Below are positions 31,350-40,115 of a stretch of 41,115 nucleotides of DNA, piece after piece. The DNA is from Flavobacteriaceae bacterium. Lineage in GTDB: Bacteria; Bacteroidota; Bacteroidia; Flavobacteriales; Flavobacteriaceae. A program made the position numbers and the translations under genes. Under the pieces are notes generated by a model. It saw only the letters and a program-made list of their open reading frames with translations. It had not been told where the DNA came from and did no database searches. The DNA lies in contig PKDU01000045.1 of NCBI GenBank assembly GCA_002862705.1, positions 1 through 41,115 of the forward strand, written 5' to 3'. Numbering within the stretch: the stretch's first letter is position 1; each line of letters opens with the position of its first letter.

Positions 31350-34163
31350 TCACATCACAATATTGACAATCTTATTGGGAACAACAATCACTTTTTTAGG
31401 TGTTTTTCCATCCAAATACGATTGGGTACGTTCTTCGTTTAGTACGGCTGCTTCAATTTCCTCCTTGTTCAACGAAGTGGGCAAGACCAGTGTAAAGCGC
31501 ATCTTACCATTAAAACTTATTGGATACTCCTTGGAATCCTCTTGCAAATATTGCGGATCAGCTTTTGGATACGGCGCAATGGTAATAGAAGTCTCATGAC
31601 CCAACAATGCCCATAGTTCTTCACAAATATGCGGTGCAAAAGGAGCCAATAATACGGTTAAGGGTTCCAAAACTTCTCTGTTGTTACACTTATGTGCTGT
31701 GAGTTCGTTAGTGGCAATCATAAAGGCGCTTACCGAAGTATTCAGCGAAAACTGTTCAATGTCTTGGGTTACCTTTTCTATGGTTTTATGCAGCACTTTT
31801 AATGCCTCTTTTGATACTGGTGTATCGTTGAGTTGGAAGTTTTCACCGTCGTGGAAGAGCCTCCAAAACTTGTTTAAAAAACTATAAACCCCCGAGATAC
31901 CTGCTGTATTCCAAGGTTTAGCCTGTTCAATAGGGCCTAAAAACATCTCATACATACGTAAGGTATCTGCCCCGTATTGATCGCAAATGGCATCTGGGTT
32001 GACAACATTATACTTCGATTTCGACATTTTTTCTACTTCACGCCCAACAATGTATTTACCATCTTCTAATTCAAAGCTAGCATCGGCAAAATGGGGTTGC
32101 CATTTTTTTACACCCGCAATATCCAGTTCATTATGCGGAGATACCAAAGAAACATCCACATGAATGGGAATGACTTCTTTGCCGCTGCAAAGTCCTTTGG
32201 AAAGATAGGTTTGGGTGTCGGCAAGTCGGTAAACAAAAGCACTTTCGCCCAATATCATACCCTGATTGATGAGTTTTTTGGAGTAGTTTTTTACGGGTAC
32301 AAGACCCAAGTCATACATAAAGTATTGCCAGAATCTAGAATAAAGCAAGTGACCGGTGGCGTGTTCACTACCTCCCAAATATAAATCAACTTCTTTCCAA
32401 TAGTTCAATGCCTCTTTACTGGCAAAAGCCTTGGTATTTTGTGCATCCATATATCGATTAAAATACCACGAGCTACCCGCCCAACCTGGCATGGTGTTCT
32501 TTTCCAATGGAAATACATGCTTGTTGTCTATTAAGTCGTTAGAGACAACCTTGTTTTGTTTGGTGTCCCATGCCCAATGTGTTGCATTGCCCAGTGGCGG
32601 TGCACCATCTGAGGTGGGTAAATATTTTGAAACCTCTGGTAATTCCAAAGGCAGATAATCATCTGGAATAAGCCTTGGAAGCCCCTCGACAAAATACACA
32701 GGAATGGGTTCGCCCCAATAACGCTGACGGCTAAAAACCGCATCGCGCAAGCGATAGGTAGTAGCACCTTCGCCCATGCCTATTGTGCCTAAATGTTCAA
32801 TGATTTTTTGGGTGGCATCAGCATATGAAAGTCCATCGAGAAAATCTGAGTTCGCAATCACGGTCTTTTCCTTTTCTGAAAAAGCTGCCTCAGTAATATC
32901 AACATCTTTAAAAATGTTTTTAATCGGTAGGTCGAAGTGGTTGGCAAAATCAAAGTCGCGTTGATCTCCACAAGGCACGGCCATAACCGCACCGGTTCCA
33001 TATCCTGCTAAAACATAGTCCCCTATCCAAATGGGTACTTTTTCTTTGGTAACAGGATGGAGGGCATAGGCTCCCGTAAACACGCCAGTTATGCGTGAAA
33101 CATCGGTCATGCGCTCGCGTTCGCTGCGTTGTGCTGTCTGCGTGACATAGGCAGTAACCGCTTCGCGTTGTGCGGCTGTAGTAATTTCAGCTACCCATTC
33201 GTGTTCTGGAGCCAAGGTCAAAAAAGTAACACCAAAAAGGGTATCGGCTCTAGTGGTAAATACTTCTATTTGGCGATCGCTATTTTCTATTGGAAAACGA
33301 ACGCTTGCACCCACGGATTTGCCAATCCAGTTCCGTTGTATTTCTTTGAGTGGCTCGGGCCAATCAATATCGTTTAGTCCTTTTAGCAGTCGGTCGGCAT
33401 AGGCAGAAATACGCATGCTCCACTGCTTCATTTTTTTGCGCTCCACCGGGTGGCCGCCTCGTTCAGAAACCCCTTGAATAACCTCGTCATTGGCAAGTAC
33501 GGTTCCCAAAGCAGGGCACCAATTCACTTCTGTTTCTGCCAAATAGGTTAGGCGATAATAGAGCAGAAATTGCTCTTGTGCAGTTGCTTCCATTTGCTGC
33601 CATGCAGCTGCCGTAAGCGATGGCGTTTCCTCATCACAAACAGCATCTAAATCATGTGTTCCGTGTTTTTCAAGATGTGCAACTAGTGATACTATGTCAC
33701 GCGCTTTGTCTTGGTTCTTGTCGTACCAGGCATCGAAAAGCAATGAAAAAATCCACTGTGTCCAGCGGTAATAAGAGGGGTCTGAGGTGCGCACCTCACG
33801 TGACCAATCAAAAGAAAAGCCCATGCGATCGAGCTGTTTGCGATAGCGTTTGATGTTGGTTTCGGTAGTAATGTCTGGGTGTTGACCCGTTTGAATGGCA
33901 TATTGCTCAGCGGGTAGCCCAAAAGAGTCATAGCCTTGCGGGTGCAAAACGTTAAAACCGCTATGACGTTTGTAGCGCGCAACTATGTCACTTGCGATAT
34001 AACCCAAGGGATGCCCAACATGAAGACCAGCACCAGATGGATAGGGAAACATATCAAGTATATAGTACTTTGGCTTATCGGATGGTTGTGCAACTTTATA
34101 GGTTTCTTTTGTTGCCCAAATCGCCTGCCATTTTTTTTCTATCTCTTGAAAAGGATACCCCAT
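31350..34163 (-). CDS. leuS: Leucyl-tRNA synthetase
   Basis: The 937-residue class I synthetase attaches leucine to tRNA-Leu. It has the HIGH motif in GLHVGHPLGY, an editing domain in the middle (TTRADTLFG, GYGTGAVMAVPCGDQRD with the conserved Asp), and the KMSKS loop VEKMSKSKYNVV, followed by the anticodon-binding helices. It is longer than the E. coli enzyme (860) because of inserted segments such as residues about 140-190. A TATTTTTG element lies 16 bp before the ATG. It is divergent from ftsX. Confidence 0.98.
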   Translation of the reverse strand: MGYPFQEIEKKWQAIWATKETYKVAQPSDKPKYYILDMFPYPSGAGLHVGHPLGYIASDIVARYKRHSGFNVLHPQGYDSFGLPAEQYAIQTGQHPDITTETNIKRYRKQLDRMGFSFDWSREVRTSDPSYYRWTQWIFSLLFDAWYDKNQDKARDIVSLVAHLEKHGTHDLDAVCDEETPSLTAAAWQQMEATAQEQFLLYYRLTYLAETEVNWCPALGTVLANDEVIQGVSERGGHPVERKKMKQWSMRISAYADRLLKGLNDIDWPEPLKEIQRNWIGKSVGASVRFPIENSDRQIEVFTTRADTLFGVTFLTLAPEHEWVAEITTAAQREAVTAYVTQTAQRSERERMTDVSRITGVFTGAYALHPVTKEKVPIWIGDYVLAGYGTGAVMAVPCGDQRDFDFANHFDLPIKNIFKDVDITEAAFSEKEKTVIANSDFLDGLSYADATQKIIEHLGTIGMGEGATTYRLRDAVFSRQRYWGEPIPVYFVEGLPRLIPDDYLPLELPEVSKYLPTSDGAPPLGNATHWAWDTKQNKVVSNDLIDNKHVFPLEKNTMPGWAGSSWYFNRYMDAQNTKAFASKEALNYWKEVDLYLGGSEHATGHLLYSRFWQYFMYDLGLVPVKNYSKKLINQGMILGESAFVYRLADTQTYLSKGLCSGKEVIPIHVDVSLVSPHNELDIAGVKKWQPHFADASFELEDGKYIVGREVEKMSKSKYNVVNPDAICDQYGADTLRMYEMFLGPIEQAKPWNTAGISGVYSFLNKFWRLFHDGENFQLNDTPVSKEALKVLHKTIEKVTQDIEQFSLNTSVSAFMIATNELTAHKCNNREVLEPLTVLLAPFAPHICEELWALLGHETSITIAPYPKADPQYLQEDSKEYPISFNGKMRFTLVLPTSLNKEEIEAAVLNEERTQSYLDGKTPKKVIVVPNKIVNIVM

Positions 34164-34179
34164 GTGTGCAATTAAGCAA

Positions 34180-34187
34180 CAAAAATA
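34180..34187 (-). promoter_or_regulatory. -7 element of leuS
   Basis: A perfect TATTTTTG on the minus strand lies 16 bp before the leuS ATG at 34163. Confidence 0.55.
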
Positions 34188-34265
34188 GTATTTTAAACAC
34201 GAGCTTTATTGATTAGAGTGAGATTTGTTCCGTCATATTTTCTATTTTTATGGCATAGAACAACT

Positions 34266-35135
34266 ATGTCCGCAACTCGTATATACAAACGCCGTCTTTT
34301 AACCTCTTATCTTTCTGTTGTAAGCAGTACTGCATTGGTGCTTTTTGTATTGAGTGTTTTGGGCTTTGTCTTGCTCAACAGTCAGTCCATTGCCAATTAC
34401 TTTAAAGAACAAGTTGCCATGACCGTTTTTTTGGATGACGAAACCAAAGAAATGGAACGAGAGCAACTGACAACCACCATGCGATTGGCGCCCTTTACCA
34501 AATCGGTTCGTTTTGTTTCCAAGGAAACTGCTGCCGCAGAGCACAGCGCTACCATTGGTGAAGATTTTATGGATTTTTTAGGCTATAATCCCTTGCAAGA
34601 TGCGCTAGATATTGGACTCAAGGCCGAATTTGTTACTACCGAAGTTTTGGACAGTCTTAGCGACGTCATGGAACAAAAGCCCTTTATTTCTGAAGTGCTT
34701 TACGACAGACCGCTTATTATTTTACTAAACCAGAACATTGAGCGCTTTGGGTTTTGGCTACTCGTTTGTAGTGCTGTCTTTGTGGCCATCGCACTATTGC
34801 TTATTAACCACTCCATTAAATTATCGATTTACAGCAAACGACTGGTGATACAAACCATGTTATTGGTTGGTGCGCGTAAAGGGTTTATTCGACGTCCCTT
34901 TATTTGGCGCTACATGCTTTTGGGTACCATTAGTGCAGTGCTTGCGCTTGCTGGCTTTGCGGGTCTTTTGCGTTTTTTGGTACGCTTGGCGCCTCAAGTA
35001 GATTGGTGGGGATCTATCGAGAATATTGCATTGTTGTCGGCAGGCATTCTGCTGTGTTCAGTACTTATAAGTGCCATCAGCGCTTATTTTGCTACCCAAA
35101 GACACCTCAAATTAACCTATGACATAGTGTATTGA
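34266..35135 (+). CDS. ftsX: Cell division protein FtsX
   Basis: The 289-residue protein has an N-terminal cytoplasmic tail, a first membrane helix (about 20-40), an extracytoplasmic domain (about 45-165, with MTVFLDDETK and PFISEVLYDRP), and three C-terminal helices. This is the FtsX layout; with the ATPase FtsE it controls cell-wall hydrolases at division. The ATG at 34266 was chosen over 34209 because the upstream residues are not family-like. No ftsE is adjacent, as is common in Bacteroidota. It leads a tightly packed run with DUF3098, uppP, truB and tag. Confidence 0.93.
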   Translation: MSATRIYKRRLLTSYLSVVSSTALVLFVLSVLGFVLLNSQSIANYFKEQVAMTVFLDDETKEMEREQLTTTMRLAPFTKSVRFVSKETAAAEHSATIGEDFMDFLGYNPLQDALDIGLKAEFVTTEVLDSLSDVMEQKPFISEVLYDRPLIILLNQNIERFGFWLLVCSAVFVAIALLLINHSIKLSIYSKRLVIQTMLLVGARKGFIRRPFIWRYMLLGTISAVLALAGFAGLLRFLVRLAPQVDWWGSIENIALLSAGILLCSVLISAISAYFATQRHLKLTYDIVY

Positions 35136-35136
35136 T

Positions 35137-35367
35137 ATGAACAACAACAAAGAATTTTTATTTGGCAAACGCGCTTACCGCATTATGGGCTTGGGCATTG
35201 CACTAATCGTATTAGGTTTTGTACTTATGACGGGCGGAGGAAGCGATGACCCCAACGTATTTAATCCCGAAATATACAGTCCCATGCGTATCCGTATAGC
35301 ACCTACATTGGTTTTGGGAGGATTTGCGGTTTTGGTGGTGGCTATTTTAGCTACTAAAAAGAAATAA
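35137..35367 (+). CDS. DUF3098 small membrane protein
   Basis: The 76-residue protein has two membrane helices (about 15-31 and 54-72), FGKRAYRIMGLGIALIVLGF and a GGGSDDPNVFNPEIYSP loop. This is the DUF3098 family, found in Bacteroidota between ftsX and uppP; function unknown. It starts 1 bp after ftsX, and its stop codon overlaps the uppP start (TAATG). Confidence 0.92.
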   Translation: MNNNKEFLFGKRAYRIMGLGIALIVLGFVLMTGGGSDDPNVFNPEIYSPMRIRIAPTLVLGGFAVLVVAILATKKK

Positions 35368-36161
35368 TGGGGTTTTGGGAAGCCATTTTGTTGGGGATTA
35401 TTCAAGGGCTAACCGAATTTTTACCTGTATCATCAAGTGGTCATTTGGCGCTGTTTACGGCCATCCTCGGCAACGATCAACTGCCTGCCGAAAATCTCCT
35501 TTTTACTATTCTAGTGCACGCCGCTACTGCAATTGCCACCGTGATTGTTTTTAGAAACGATATTGAAGCAATCCTTAGTGGTATGTTTAAAAAAGAGCAG
35601 CCCGAAACCCGCGCATTTGTTGGTTACGTTGTGGTATCCATGATGCCCGCAGTGGTGATAGGCTTATTCTTTGAAGATCAAATAACAGCGCTTTTTGATA
35701 CAAACTTGGCGTTGGTGGGCGCCATGCTTTGTTTAACGGCGGCTTTGCTGTTTTTTACCGACAAGGCATCGAGTAAAGAGCAGCCTATCACCTACAAGGT
35801 TGCTTTGCTCATTGGGATTGCGCAAGCGATTGCCATACTCCCTGGCATTTCGAGAAGCGGCGCCACAATTGCCGTTGCCTTACTCATTGGAGTCAGCAGG
35901 CCAGAAGCAGCGCGCTTTTCCTTTTTAATGGTCATCCCGCTTATTTTGGGCAGCATGGCCAAATCAATTTTAGATCAAGGCGCAGCTGCAGCTATTACTT
36001 TTGACCCACTGCCCATGAGTGTGGGATTTTTAGCTGCCCTAGCCTCAGGTGTTTTGGCTTGTAAGTGGATGATTGCACTTGTTAAGCGCAGCAAGCTTCG
36101 TTATTTTGCTATTTACTGTCTCTTGGTTGGTATAACCGCATCTGTAGTTGCATGGATATAA
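35367..36161 (+). CDS. uppP: Undecaprenyl-diphosphate phosphatase
   Basis: UppP (BacA) recycles the lipid carrier for cell-wall and surface-glycan synthesis by removing one phosphate from undecaprenyl diphosphate. The 264-residue membrane protein shows both active-site motifs, GLTEFLPVSSSGHL at the start and PGISRSGATIAVAL in the second half, and about eight helices. It overlaps DUF3098 by 1 bp and truB by 10 bp. Confidence 0.97.
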   Translation: MGFWEAILLGIIQGLTEFLPVSSSGHLALFTAILGNDQLPAENLLFTILVHAATAIATVIVFRNDIEAILSGMFKKEQPETRAFVGYVVVSMMPAVVIGLFFEDQITALFDTNLALVGAMLCLTAALLFFTDKASSKEQPITYKVALLIGIAQAIAILPGISRSGATIAVALLIGVSRPEAARFSFLMVIPLILGSMAKSILDQGAAAAITFDPLPMSVGFLAALASGVLACKWMIALVKRSKLRYFAIYCLLVGITASVVAWI

Positions 36162-36859
36162 TACACACAAAAGAAGCTTTTTTAGAAGGGCAGCTATTGC
36201 GCATTGACAAGCCCTTTAGGTGGACTTCATTTCAAGTGATCAACAAAATACGATGGGCCATTCGAAAAGAATTTGATATCAAGAAAATCAAGGTTGGGCA
36301 CGCCGGCACCTTAGACCCTTTGGCTACAGGGTTGATGCTAATATGCACAGGACGCATGACCAAACAAATTGAGCAATTTATGGGAATGCCAAAAACCTAT
36401 ACAGGAAGCTTCCGTTTGGGCGCAACAACACCATCTTATGATTTGGAAACCAGCGTCAGCGAGCCAAAACCCACAGGCCATATTTCCGCTGAAATGCTAG
36501 AAGAAGTGCGTGCTGGTTTTTTGGGGAATATTCAACAAAAACCCCCAATATACGCTGCCATAAAAAAAGACGGAAAGCGTCTGTACTCCCTGGCCAGAGC
36601 TGGAAAAACAATTGAAATTCCATCTAGAGAAGCGCAGGTTACCGATTTTAAATTAACAGACGTCAAAATGCCAGATGTCCATTTTTCTGTAAGCTGTAGT
36701 AAGGGAACTTACATTCGTTCACTAGCTCACGATTTTGGCCAAAAACTTGGCTGTGGCGCGCATCTTACATCCTTAAAAAGAACAGCCATTGGCAGCTATC
36801 CGCTATCAGCAGCCTTGACACTTGATGCATTTTTGCATAGCTTAGAAGCAAAATCCTGA
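36152..36859 (+). CDS. truB: tRNA pseudouridine-55 synthase
   Basis: TruB makes pseudouridine 55 in the T loop of tRNA. The 235-residue protein carries VGHAGTLDPLATGLM (catalytic Asp), the TruB segment KTYTGSFRLGATTPSYDLE (core RLGATTPSYD), YAAIKKDGKRLYSLARAG and CSKGTYIRSLAHDFG. It lacks a long C-terminal PUA domain, which is usual for this phylum. It overlaps uppP by 10 bp, and tag begins 2 bp after it. Confidence 0.97.
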   Translation: MDIIHTKEAFLEGQLLRIDKPFRWTSFQVINKIRWAIRKEFDIKKIKVGHAGTLDPLATGLMLICTGRMTKQIEQFMGMPKTYTGSFRLGATTPSYDLETSVSEPKPTGHISAEMLEEVRAGFLGNIQQKPPIYAAIKKDGKRLYSLARAGKTIEIPSREAQVTDFKLTDVKMPDVHFSVSCSKGTYIRSLAHDFGQKLGCGAHLTSLKRTAIGSYPLSAALTLDAFLHSLEAKS

Positions 36860-36861
36860 CC

Positions 36862-37440
36862 ATGGAACTTTATCGCTGTGACTGGTGTTTGGCAAACCCC
36901 ACTTACATGGCCTATCATGACACCGAATGGGGCGTTCCCATTTACGATGATGTTACATTATTTGAAGCGCTACTACTGGAAACATTCCAAGCGGGCTTAT
37001 CTTGGTGGTCGGTCTTACAGAAACGCGATAACTTTCGCAAGGCCTTCTATGGCTTTGACGTGAATCGCATTGCGCAAATGACAACCTATGACGCAGATGG
37101 GCTGATGCAAGACAAGGGCATCATCCGCAATCGGGGGAAGATCAATGCAGCCATTTCAAATGCACAATCTTTTATTAAAATTCAGAAGGAGGTTGGTTCA
37201 TTTAGTGATTTTATGTGGGCCTATACAAATGGGATTCCCATCCAAAACCAATACACCCAAACAAAAGAATTACCGCAAACCACTTCGCTCGCAATACAGA
37301 TGAGCCATGACCTAAGGAAGCGGGGATTTAAATATATTGGAAAGATCACCATGTATGCACATATGCAAGCCGTTGGTATGGTTAACGATCATGTGGTGGA
37401 TTGTTTTAGACACAAAGAGGTGACTAGTCTAGGTAATTGA
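36862..37440 (+). CDS. tag: DNA-3-methyladenine glycosylase I
   Basis: Tag removes 3-methyladenine from alkylated DNA. The 192-residue protein has RCDWC and YHDTEWGVP at the start, the helix ETFQAGLSWWSVLQKR, FKYIGKITMYAHMQAVGMVNDH near the end (core YAHMQAVGMVNDH), and HVVDCFRH. Family zinc ligands Cys and His are visible at both ends (Cys near the start, HxxxC at the end). It is the last gene of the ftsX run and overlaps aat by 17 bp tail-to-tail. Confidence 0.96.
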   Translation: MELYRCDWCLANPTYMAYHDTEWGVPIYDDVTLFEALLLETFQAGLSWWSVLQKRDNFRKAFYGFDVNRIAQMTTYDADGLMQDKGIIRNRGKINAAISNAQSFIKIQKEVGSFSDFMWAYTNGIPIQNQYTQTKELPQTTSLAIQMSHDLRKRGFKYIGKITMYAHMQAVGMVNDHVVDCFRHKEVTSLGN

Positions 37441-38056
37441 GGAACGCTTTTCGGGAAATCGGCGTTGCCCCCATACTGGCCAAATGTGCGGTGGGTACCT
37501 GACAATCGATAAGCTTATAGTTGTTTTTTTTGAGTTCTCGTGCGAGATATATCAAGGCCAACTTACTGGAATTGCTGGATTTGGAAAACATGCTTTCACC
37601 ACAAAATACCTGTCCAACATCAATGCCGTAGAGCCCACCTACAAGTTCGGGGCCGTCCCAAACCTCCACGGAATGTGCATGACCTTGCTCGTGTAATGTT
37701 TCATAAACTTCCACGAGTCCGGGTGTGATCCACGTACCTGTTTGCCCAAAACGTTTCACGCGAGCACAAGCCTTTACCACCTCATTAAAAGCCTTGTCAA
37801 AAGTAATTTCATAGGTGTTTTTACGCATAAAAGTACGCATGCTTTTGGAAATTCTCAATTGGTCGGGGAAGAGTACCATTCTTGGATCAGGACTCCACCA
37901 AATTAAAAAATCATCCTTTTCAAACCATGGAAAAATACCTTTTTGATAGGCCAACAACACCCGTTCTGGCCGTAGGTCTCCACCAACAGCAACAATCCCC
38001 TCTTCCGTTGCTAAATGAGGTGAAGGAAAACGCAATGCTTCAGAAAGATGATACAT
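37424..38056 (-). CDS. aat: Leucyl/phenylalanyl-tRNA-protein transferase
   Basis: Aat adds Leu or Phe to N-terminal Arg or Lys of proteins, marking them for ClpAP degradation. The 210-residue protein has FPSPHLATEEGIVAVGGDL, GIFPWFEKDDFLIWWSPDPR (core IFPWF and WWSPDPR), TWITPGLVEVY and the GNAT-fold end LIDCQVPTAHLASMGA. The ATG at 38056 is the family start; the open frame continues upstream to 38305 only as a shadow of the DUF3127 gene. It starts 4 bp after that gene's stop codon. Confidence 0.96.
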   Translation of the reverse strand: MYHLSEALRFPSPHLATEEGIVAVGGDLRPERVLLAYQKGIFPWFEKDDFLIWWSPDPRMVLFPDQLRISKSMRTFMRKNTYEITFDKAFNEVVKACARVKRFGQTGTWITPGLVEVYETLHEQGHAHSVEVWDGPELVGGLYGIDVGQVFCGESMFSKSSNSSKLALIYLARELKKNNYKLIDCQVPTAHLASMGATPISRKAFLNYLD

Positions 38057-38060
38057 GTTG

Positions 38061-38423
38061 TTAGAACGGCAGGTCGTCTGGCGTTTCTTTATCTGTCTCA
38101 GGCATGGTTTCGAATGGTGGTGCGGCTGGTGATGGTGCTGGGGCCTCATCAACAGCATCAATACGCCATCCTTGGATAGAATTAAAATACTTGATTTCCC
38201 CTTGTGGACTTTGCCATTCGCGACCGCGAATGTTGATGCCCACTTTAACGCGCTGACCCACATTGTATGCATTGAGTAAGTTGCACTTATCTTGCACAAA
38301 TTCAATCAAAATATGCTGTGGATATTGCTCTTCGGTCGTTAGCACCAGTTCGCGTTTTTGAAATCCATTGGATCCATATTCTTTTGTCTCGTCAATTTGT
38401 TTGATTTTTCCTGTAATTTCCAT
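38061..38423 (-). CDS. DUF3127 protein with SSB-like acidic tail
   Basis: The 120-residue protein is a compact OB-like domain (MEITGKIKQIDETKEYG, FVQDKCNLLNAYNVGQRVKV, core VGQRVKVGINIRGREW) followed by an alanine-proline linker and an acidic C-terminus ending DDLPF. DUF3127 is a Bacteroidota family of unknown function. The end resembles the SSB tail (DDDIPF) that recruits repair and replication proteins, suggesting a DNA-linked role. It is the first gene of the DUF3127-aat pair. Confidence 0.9.
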   Translation of the reverse strand: MEITGKIKQIDETKEYGSNGFQKRELVLTTEEQYPQHILIEFVQDKCNLLNAYNVGQRVKVGINIRGREWQSPQGEIKYFNSIQGWRIDAVDEAPAPSPAAPPFETMPETDKETPDDLPF

Positions 38424-38556
38424 GCTTCAGTTAATGTTATTAATGAACTCCTATTGACTTTTTCTATTCCCTAAAAAATGGTTAAAAACTAAAAATCAAG
38501 GCGAGTTTAATACAAATCTACTCAATTTGCAGATAATCTAAACGTTGAAATTACAC

Positions 38557-38564
38557 TATATTCG
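38557..38564 (+). promoter_or_regulatory. -7 element before the orphan kinase
   Basis: TATATTCG matches TAnnTTTG at 7 of 8 positions and ends 5 bp before the ATG at 38570. Confidence 0.4.
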
Positions 38565-38569
38565 TAGTC

Positions 38570-39730
38570 ATGAGTGCTAATACATTAACAGCTTATCCGC
38601 GACTAATCCGATTGGTGGGGTTTTTAATGGCGCTTGGCTTTGCGGGCATAACACTTTGGAACACCTATAGATTAATTCAGCGCATAGAAGATGACGAGAA
38701 ACAACAGATGGAGCTTTGGGGATTAGCACAACAAAAACTGGCTTCCAATAAAGATCTTGACAACCCTATTGACCCACTGACATTTCAGATATTAACTGCT
38801 GAAAACAGCATTCCTATGATTGTTGTTGACGACCAAAACAACTTGCTATTTTCCAACAATATCAACCAACGAAAACTCGCTCAAGATTCATTGGGTTATA
38901 TCCAAAAGCTTAAAGAGGAATTTGGTGCGGTGCACGCCCCAATAGATATCACATACGAAGACAGTTTGTATCAAAAAATGTATTACGGCAGGTCAAATCT
39001 CATCTATCAGTTAAGGTACTACCCTTTTGCTTTTTTATTGATTGTCGTGTTTATAGGCGGACTGGTTTACGCCTTCTACAAAACCAATCGGCAAGCAGTT
39101 GAAAACAAGCTATGGACAGGCATGGCCAAGGAAACTGCACATCAATTGGGAACGCCCATTTCATCTTTGCTGGGTTGGCTTGCCATATTAGAAAAAGATG
39201 TAGACCCAAAAATGTTAAACCAAATAAAAAGGGACCTAACACGCTTGGAAACCATCAGTGCGCGCTTTTCCAAAATTGGATCGCTTCCAAACAGGGATAA
39301 AACAAAAATAAGCACTGTTATACAAGACTTAACGGAGTATATGCAAATACGTATGCCCAAAGATATTACACTAGAGCTGCACTTGATTGGCGAAGAAAAA
39401 GAAGTGAGCATCAACGCCGAACTGATGAGTTGGGTCTTGGAAAACCTCATTAAAAACAGCATAGATGCCATTCGTGGAAAAGGTAAAATAAGCATTGAAT
39501 TGTCATGGGATAAGGCTGCGCTTATATCCATTATAGATAGCGGAAGTGGAATTCCTAAAAAACTACACCGCTCGGTTTTTGAGGCAGGCGTAACAACAAA
39601 AAAACGGGGTTGGGGTCTTGGTCTTGCTCTTGCAAAACGCATTGTAGCACAATATCACGGTGGAAAACTAAGGCTGGTTAACAGTTCTGGCTCGGGCACC
39701 TGCTTTGAGATACAGCTACCTATTGCTTAA
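38570..39730 (+). CDS. Membrane sensor histidine kinase, no adjacent response regulator
   Basis: The 386-residue kinase has two membrane helices (about 14-32 and 152-170) enclosing a 120-residue periplasmic domain with a PAS-like IPMIVVDDQNNLLFSN. The catalytic part has a HisKA-like segment with AKETAHQLGTPISSL (His191), an N box ENLIKNSIDAI, G1 DSGSGIP and a G2 WGLGLALAKR. There is no response regulator next to it, so it is an orphan kinase. The stimulus and partner are unknown. It overlaps the HIT gene by 11 bp tail-to-tail. Confidence 0.92.
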   Translation: MSANTLTAYPRLIRLVGFLMALGFAGITLWNTYRLIQRIEDDEKQQMELWGLAQQKLASNKDLDNPIDPLTFQILTAENSIPMIVVDDQNNLLFSNNINQRKLAQDSLGYIQKLKEEFGAVHAPIDITYEDSLYQKMYYGRSNLIYQLRYYPFAFLLIVVFIGGLVYAFYKTNRQAVENKLWTGMAKETAHQLGTPISSLLGWLAILEKDVDPKMLNQIKRDLTRLETISARFSKIGSLPNRDKTKISTVIQDLTEYMQIRMPKDITLELHLIGEEKEVSINAELMSWVLENLIKNSIDAIRGKGKISIELSWDKAALISIIDSGSGIPKKLHRSVFEAGVTTKKRGWGLGLALAKRIVAQYHGGKLRLVNSSGSGTCFEIQLPIA

Positions 39731-40115
39731 AAGCAGTGCTAATTTGCTGAGTTAACGTTTGCATCTCCTCTTTTGACGGCGCAACCTTCTTTTTAAATGT
39801 TGCGTCTGCCATATCATTTAAAGGAATTAGATGAACATGAACGTGGGGTACTTCTAGGCCAATTACTGTTAACCCGATACGCTTACACGAAACCACTTGT
39901 TCTAGTGCCGCAGCCACACTACGGCTAAACATCATCAGCTCTTGGTATTCGGAAGGGCTTAAATCAAAAAGTTTATCAACTTCCTTTTTTGGCACACAAA
40001 GGGTATGCCCCAGTGCATTGGGATTGATATCTAGAAAGGCTATGTGCTGTTCGTCTTCAGCCACGATAAAGGCAGGAAGTTCACGAGCGATAATACGACT
40101 GAATAAAGACGGCAT
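39720..40115 (-). CDS. HIT-family nucleotide-binding protein
   Basis: The 131-residue protein shows the histidine triad HVHVHLIP (His91, His93, His95) and the earlier family pattern FLDINPNALGHTLCVPK. HIT proteins hydrolyse adenylated or guanylated substrates, often AMP-amidates. The exact substrate is unknown. Its ATG overlaps the greA stop codon (TAATG), so the two are coupled. Confidence 0.95.
   Translation of the reverse strand: MPSLFSRIIARELPAFIVAEDEQHIAFLDINPNALGHTLCVPKKEVDKLFDLSPSEYQELMMFSRSVAAALEQVVSCKRIGLTVIGLEVPHVHVHLIPLNDMADATFKKKVAPSKEEMQTLTQQISTAFKQ

Noticed and set aside
38057..38305. Histidine-rich N-terminal extension of Aat
   Set aside because: It is the DUF3127 gene read in another frame; the family start is at 38056.
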